From NCBI RefSeq assembly GCF_042654245.1, contig NZ_JBHSGI010000005.1, forward strand, positions 434,001 to 498,000: a DNA stretch of 64,000 nt, written 5' to 3'. Numbering within the stretch: position 1 is the first letter of the stretch; each line of letters opens with the position of its first letter. Position numbers and translations under genes: made by a program. Source of the stretch: Seohaeicola_A nanhaiensis. GTDB lineage: Bacteria; Pseudomonadota; Alphaproteobacteria; Rhodobacterales; Rhodobacteraceae. The notes beneath the pieces were generated by a model. That model saw only the letters and a program-made list of their open reading frames with translations. It did no database searches and was not told the origin of the DNA. Shown here in pieces: positions 60,324 to 64,000 of this stretch.

Positions 60324-61574
60324 TCAGGCCACGATCTCCGCCGTCTCGACCACCGCGTGGAAGAGCACATTCGCCCCCGCCGCCGCCCATTCCGGCGAAA
60401 TCTCCTCGGCCTCGTTATGCGACAGCCCGTCGACGCAGGGGCACATCACCATGGCCGTGGGATACAACCTGTTGATCCAGCAGGCATCGTGCCCCGCACC
60501 CGAGATGATGTTCAGATGCGAATAGCCCAGCCGATCGGCCGCGTTGCGCACCGCGCTGACACAGCCCTCGTCGAAGGTGACCGGGTCGAAATGCCCCACC
60601 GCCTCGATCTCGATGCCAAGGCCGAGATCGGCGGCGATCTTCGGCGCCTCGGCCTCCAGCCGTGCGCGCATCCCGTCCAGCTTGGCGAGGTCGGGCGAGC
60701 GGAAATCTATGGTGAAGACGGCGCGCCCCGGGATCACGTTGCGCGAGTTCGGATAGACATTGGCCTGCCCCACCGCCCCCACGGCGCCCGGCTGGTTATC
60801 CATCGCGATGGTATGCACCAGCTCGATGATCCGGGCCATGCCAAGCCCCGCGTTCACCCGCATGTCCATGGGGGTCGAACCGGTGTGCGCGTCCTTGCCC
60901 GTCAGCGTCACCTGCAGCCACCAGAGACCCTGCCCATGGGTGACCACGCCAATATCCTTGCCCTCGGCCTCCAGGATCGGCCCCTGCTCGATATGCAGTT
61001 CGAAAAAGGCCTTCATCCGGCGTTCGCCCACCGGCTCCTCGCCACGCCAACCGATCCGCTTGAGCTCATCCCCAAAGGACTTGCCGTCGGCATCGGTGCG
61101 GGCATAGGCCCAGTCCTGCGTGTGGATGCCGGCAAAGACGCCCGAGGACAGCATGGCCGGGGCAAAACGCGTGCCCTCCTCGTTGGTCCAGTTGGTCACG
61201 ACGATCGGATGTTTCGTGCGAATGCCCAGGTCGTTCAGCGACCGGATCACCTCCAGCCCGCCCAGCACGCCCAACACACCGTCATACTTGCCGCCCGTCG
61301 GCTGGGTATCGAGATGGCTGCCGACATAGACCGGCAGCGCCTCGGGGTCCGTCCCCTCACGGCGCGCGAACATGTTGCCCATGGTGTCGAGGCCCATGGT
61401 GCAGCCCGCCGCCTCGCACCACTTCTGGAACAGCGCCCGCCCCTCGCCGTCGGCGTCGGTCAGGGTCTGGCGATTGTTGCCGCCCGCCACGCCCGGGCCG
61501 ATCTTCGCCATCTCCATCAGGCTGTCCCAAAGCCGTTCGCCGTTGATCTTCAGGTTCTGCCCCGGTTCGGCCAT
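60324..61574 (-). CDS. Zn-dependent M20-family hydrolase, beta-ureidopropionase type
   Basis: The 416-residue enzyme of the AmaB/PydC/allantoate-amidohydrolase group splits N-carbamoyl beta- or alpha-amino acids into ammonia, CO2 and the amino acid. Metal-site motifs are SHLDTQPTGGKYDGVLGVLGGLE, NEEGTRF and HIEQGPILE; the substrate-side GxGHDA is present (SGAGHDACWI). The start is ATG 61574. With hydA it forms steps two and three of the reductive pathway. Confidence 0.9.
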   Translation of the reverse strand: MAEPGQNLKINGERLWDSLMEMAKIGPGVAGGNNRQTLTDADGEGRALFQKWCEAAGCTMGLDTMGNMFARREGTDPEALPVYVGSHLDTQPTGGKYDGVLGVLGGLEVIRSLNDLGIRTKHPIVVTNWTNEEGTRFAPAMLSSGVFAGIHTQDWAYARTDADGKSFGDELKRIGWRGEEPVGERRMKAFFELHIEQGPILEAEGKDIGVVTHGQGLWWLQVTLTGKDAHTGSTPMDMRVNAGLGMARIIELVHTIAMDNQPGAVGAVGQANVYPNSRNVIPGRAVFTIDFRSPDLAKLDGMRARLEAEAPKIAADLGLGIEIEAVGHFDPVTFDEGCVSAVRNAADRLGYSHLNIISGAGHDACWINRLYPTAMVMCPCVDGLSHNEAEEISPEWAAAGANVLFHAVVETAEIVA

Positions 61575-61584
61575 CTCGCGCCCC

Positions 61585-61872
61585 CTATTTCAGCTCGACT
61601 TCGACAAAGGCCATCGGCCCCGTGCCGCCATTGACCACGTTATGCTCCACCCCGGCCTGCCGCGCATAGCTTTCCCCGGCCGGGATCGTGACGCTGCGCG
61701 TCGCCCCGCCCGCTTCCGCAAGGGTCATGTGGCAGTCGGTCACCGCGACGATGACATAATCCAGCCCATGTCGGTGCCAGCCGGTTTCGGCGCCCGGATC
61801 GAAATCGAACCGGGTGACGCGCACCCGCGCGTCGTCGATCATCTGGCTGGCCAAGGCGGCGGGTCGCTGCAT
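61585..61872 (-). CDS. Cupin-domain protein
   Basis: The 95-residue single cupin has GWHRHGLDYVIVAVTDCHMTL (first metal motif) and AGVEHNVVNGG (second). It may bind a metal and protect or regulate the pathway; related small cupins are in pyrimidine and ureide operons. ATG 61872 is just 23 bp from the RutR operator, so it is the first gene of the operon. It precedes the hydrolase by 10 bp. Confidence 0.84.
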   Translation of the reverse strand: MQRPAALASQMIDDARVRVTRFDFDPGAETGWHRHGLDYVIVAVTDCHMTLAEAGGATRSVTIPAGESYARQAGVEHNVVNGGTGPMAFVEVELK

Positions 61873-61895
61873 CGTTCCGGACTGGCAATTATCTT

Positions 61896-61911
61896 TTGAC
61901 CATCTGGTCAA
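61896..61911. promoter_or_regulatory. RutR operator
   Basis: TTGACCATCTGGTCAA matches the published RutR consensus TTGACCA-N2-TGGTCAA exactly. It lies 23 bp upstream of the cupin ATG and 78 bp upstream of the RutR-like gene. Position suggests repression of the minus-strand operon, relieved by uracil. Confidence 0.9.
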
Positions 61912-61989
61912 GATCACGCTAGCAGAGGACGGAGGGCAGTCAAGGATTTCACCGCACCTTCGACCGCCGCCGCAGGAGATGCCCGCAAA

Positions 61990-62604
61990 GTGGACAGCAA
62001 GCCCACCCCGACCCGGATCCAGGCCCGCAACCGCGCCGCGATACTCGAGGCAGCGCTGGACGTCTTCTCCGCCCAGGGCTTCCGCGGCGCCACCGTGGAC
62101 GAGATCGCCGCCGCGGCCGGGCTGTCCAAGCCCAACTTGCTCTACTACTTCCCCTCCAAGGAGGCGATCCACGAGGCGCTGCTGGCTGGTCTGCTCGACA
62201 CATGGCTCGACCCGCTGAAGGCGCTCAATGCCGGCGGCGTGCCACTCGAGGAACTGCTCGCCTACATGCGTCGCAAGCTGGAGATGAGCCGCGAGATGCC
62301 GCGCGAAAGCCGGCTCTTCGCCAACGAGATCGTCCAGGGCGCGCCCCGGATCGCGGCGGTGCTCTCAACCGATCTCAAGGCGCTGGTCGATGCCAAGTCG
62401 AAGGTGATCGCGCGCTGGGTGGCCGAGGGGCATATCGCCCCCGTGCATCCCTATCACCTGATCTTCTCGATCTGGTCGCTGACCCAGCATTACGCCGATT
62501 TCGACGTTCAGGTCCGCGCCGTCCTGGGCGCCGAGGATCCGTTCGAACACGCCCCCGACTTTCTCGAAACGCTCTATCGCCGGCTGCTGACCCCGCCCGG
62601 TTGA
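61990..62604 (+). CDS. TetR-family regulator, RutR-like
   Basis: The 204-residue protein has an N-terminal TetR HTH (AAILEAALDVFSAQGFRGATVDEIAAAAGLSKPNLLYYFPSKEAI). The C-terminal half carries RutR landmarks (SREMPRESRLFANEIVQGAP, DLKALVDAKSKVIARW and HLIFSIWSLTQHYADF). In E. coli RutR is the uracil sensor of pyrimidine use. GTG 61990 is used, with GCAGGAG upstream. The perfect operator next to it supports the assignment. Confidence 0.9.
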   Translation: MDSKPTPTRIQARNRAAILEAALDVFSAQGFRGATVDEIAAAAGLSKPNLLYYFPSKEAIHEALLAGLLDTWLDPLKALNAGGVPLEELLAYMRRKLEMSREMPRESRLFANEIVQGAPRIAAVLSTDLKALVDAKSKVIARWVAEGHIAPVHPYHLIFSIWSLTQHYADFDVQVRAVLGAEDPFEHAPDFLETLYRRLLTPPG

Positions 62605-62620
62605 AACCGCCCGCCCTTTC

Positions 62621-62681
62621 TCTGGTTTTCAAATACCTTGGGGGAGTCGCCCGAAGGGCGGCGGGGGCAAAGCCCCCATGA
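62621..62681. repeat. Dispersed intergenic repeat, copy 3
   Basis: TCTGGTTTTCAAATACCTTG is followed by GGGGGAGTCGCCC, GAA and GGGCGGC, then GGGGGC-AAA-GCCCCC. The hairpin arms differ from copy 1 in step with each other. It sits between the convergent regulator and hflX genes and may act as their terminator. Confidence 0.78.
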
Positions 62682-62689
62682 CCCGCGCA

Positions 62690-63961
62690 TCACAGGGCGG
62701 CGAACTGCGCCTTCTGGCGCTGGGTCCAGTTGACAGTGATGTCGTAGCCGTCCTCGCCCTGGGTCTCGGCCTGCACCAGCTCCTGCTCGAACAGCCAGGC
62801 GCGGCGGCGGCCCTCGCCGAAGGGCAGATGCAGCACCTCTTCGCTGCGCGCGTCCTGCACCTGCTGCGCCACGGCCGCGCACAATGTATCCAGCCCCTCG
62901 CCCGTCAGCGCGGAGATGGCGAAGATGCCGGCCTTGCGGTCGGCGCGGGCGCGCATGGCGTCGCGCTCGTCCTCGGGCAGGGCATCGATCTTGTTCCAGA
63001 CCTCCAGCCGCGGCGTCGACTGGTCGACCCCCAGCGAGGCGAGGATGGTTTCCACATCCCGGGCCTGCGCCGCCGAATCGACATGCGATATGTCACGAAC
63101 ATGCAGGATCAGGTCGGCCGACAGCACCTCTTCCAGCGTCGCGCGGAAGGCGGCGACCAGCTGCGTCGGCAGGTTCGAGATGAAGCCCACCGTATCCGAC
63201 AGGATCACCTCGGTGCCCTCGGGCAGGCGCAGGCGGCGCATGGTGGGATCGAGCGTCGCGAAAAGCATGTCCTTGGCCAGCACCTCGGCGCCGGTCAGGC
63301 GATTGAACAGCGTCGACTTGCCCGCGTTGGTGTAACCCACCAGCGCGACGATGGGGTATGGAACCTTGGCCCGCGCCGCGCGGTGCAGCCCGCGCGTCTT
63401 GGCCACCTTGTCGAGCTGCTTTTTCAGCGCCAGAAGCTGGGTGTCGATGGCGCGGCGGTCCGCTTCCATCTGCGTCTCGCCGGGGCCACCGACAAAACCG
63501 AGCCCGCCGCGCTGACGTTCCAGGTGGGTCCAGGCCCGCACCAGGCGCGTGCGCTGGTAGGACAGCGCCGCCATCTCGACCTGCAGCACGCCTTCCCGCG
63601 TGCGCGCGCGGTCCGAGAAGATCTCGAGAATGAGACCCGTCCGGTCGAGGATCTTGACGCCCCATTCCTTTTCCAGATTGCGCTGCTGCACGGGCGAAAC
63701 CGGCCCGTCGATCAGCACCAGCTCGACCTCCTGGGCGGCGAAGGTCGCCTTCAGCTCGGCAATCTTGCCCGAGCCGAACAGAAGTCCGGCGTGGGCCTTG
63801 GGCAGAGGGACGACGGCAGAACCGACGACCTCGAGATTCGGCAAGGCTGCCGCAAGCGAGACAGCCTCCTCCAGCGCGGGCTTCGGCGCGCGGCGGTGGT
63901 CGTCGGACTTGAGGTCAGGATGCAGCACCCATGCCCGGGTGGGCAACCGGTCGTGATCCAT
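62690..63961 (-). CDS. hflX: GTPase HflX
   Basis: HflX is a ribosome-binding GTPase that splits or rescues stalled ribosomes. The 423-residue protein has the HflX N-terminal domain (VLIDGPVSPVQQRNLEKEW, KILDRTGLILEIF, GGLGFVGGPGETQ) and the G domain with GYTNAGKSTLFNRLTG, DTVGFISNLP and NKID (VWNKIDAL). Its ATG overlaps the hfq stop (TGATG), the classic hfq-hflX arrangement. Confidence 0.95.
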   Translation of the reverse strand: MDHDRLPTRAWVLHPDLKSDDHRRAPKPALEEAVSLAAALPNLEVVGSAVVPLPKAHAGLLFGSGKIAELKATFAAQEVELVLIDGPVSPVQQRNLEKEWGVKILDRTGLILEIFSDRARTREGVLQVEMAALSYQRTRLVRAWTHLERQRGGLGFVGGPGETQMEADRRAIDTQLLALKKQLDKVAKTRGLHRAARAKVPYPIVALVGYTNAGKSTLFNRLTGAEVLAKDMLFATLDPTMRRLRLPEGTEVILSDTVGFISNLPTQLVAAFRATLEEVLSADLILHVRDISHVDSAAQARDVETILASLGVDQSTPRLEVWNKIDALPEDERDAMRARADRKAGIFAISALTGEGLDTLCAAVAQQVQDARSEEVLHLPFGEGRRRAWLFEQELVQAETQGEDGYDITVNWTQRQKAQFAAL

Positions 63962-64000
63962 CAGGAGGCGTCTTCACCCTCGTACAGGTTGATTGGCTGG
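63961..64000 (-). CDS. hfq: RNA chaperone Hfq, C-terminal fragment (rest outside window)
   Basis: The last 40 bases read, on the minus strand, QPINLYEGEDAS and a TGA that overlaps the hflX ATG. This ending matches Rhodobacteraceae Hfq, and hfq normally precedes hflX. The hexameric Sm core is off the window. Confidence 0.75.
   Translation of the reverse strand, partial: QPINLYEGEDAS

Overview
The window is GC-rich chromosomal DNA from an alphaproteobacterium, almost certainly Rhodobacteraceae (Rhodobacter/Paracoccus/Ruegeria side). The evidence is an FnrL-type regulator with its TTGAT-N4-ATCAA boxes, split ccoNOQP and ccoGHIS clusters, a VPLPA-type C-terminal sorting tail, hfq-hflX, tandem Lin0512 genes and several gene families typical of this group. 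Genes are dense, and many adjoining starts and stops overlap as ATGA. No phage, IS element, rRNA or CRISPR array was seen.

Layout. 1-7.4 kb: end of ilvD, a lipoprotein, two small unknown genes, map and sfsA, then a cinA-like/GNAT/AhpD-like/OmpA run. 7.4-13 kb: LysR and ArsR regulators, NIPSNAP and monooxygenase-fold genes, rppH and a dienoyl-CoA-reductase-like flavoenzyme. 13-31.3 kb is a microoxic respiration island. It holds hemN, fnrL, a universal stress gene, ccoNOQP and ccoGHIS, with three FNR boxes. An SHMT-like enzyme, a glycerophosphodiesterase and a secreted M10/RTX protease are interleaved with it. 31.3-42.5 kb: a D,D-carboxypeptidase, clpS, methyltransferases, the heme genes hemF, hemC and hemE, a desaturase and tRNA-Met(CAT).

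42.6-51 kb carries a truncated hemoglobin, then an iron-linked co-directional block: hemP, an unknown gene, imelysin, bfd, bfr, a di-heme oxidoreductase, a second imelysin, a DUF1513 gene and a multicopper oxidase. It combines probable periplasmic iron handling with cytoplasmic storage (bacterioferritin) and release (Bfd). 51-53.4 kb is a tungstate transporter (tupBCA order). 53.4-54 kb is a non-coding stretch with tandem hairpin repeats.

54-62.6 kb is a nine-gene reductive pyrimidine/hydantoin catabolism and uptake operon (cupin, ureidopropionase-like hydrolase, small unknown, dihydropyrimidinase, SDR, ABC transporter). It is divergent from a RutR-like regulator. A perfect RutR operator, TTGACCATCTGGTCAA, lies between them. 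The window ends with hflX and the last codons of hfq.

Main themes: (i) FnrL, cbb3 oxidase and heme synthesis under low oxygen; (ii) a composite iron locus; (iii) RutR-controlled pyrimidine-ring breakdown without a visible dihydropyrimidine dehydrogenase. Assignments come from reading motifs and family knowledge; no search was run.
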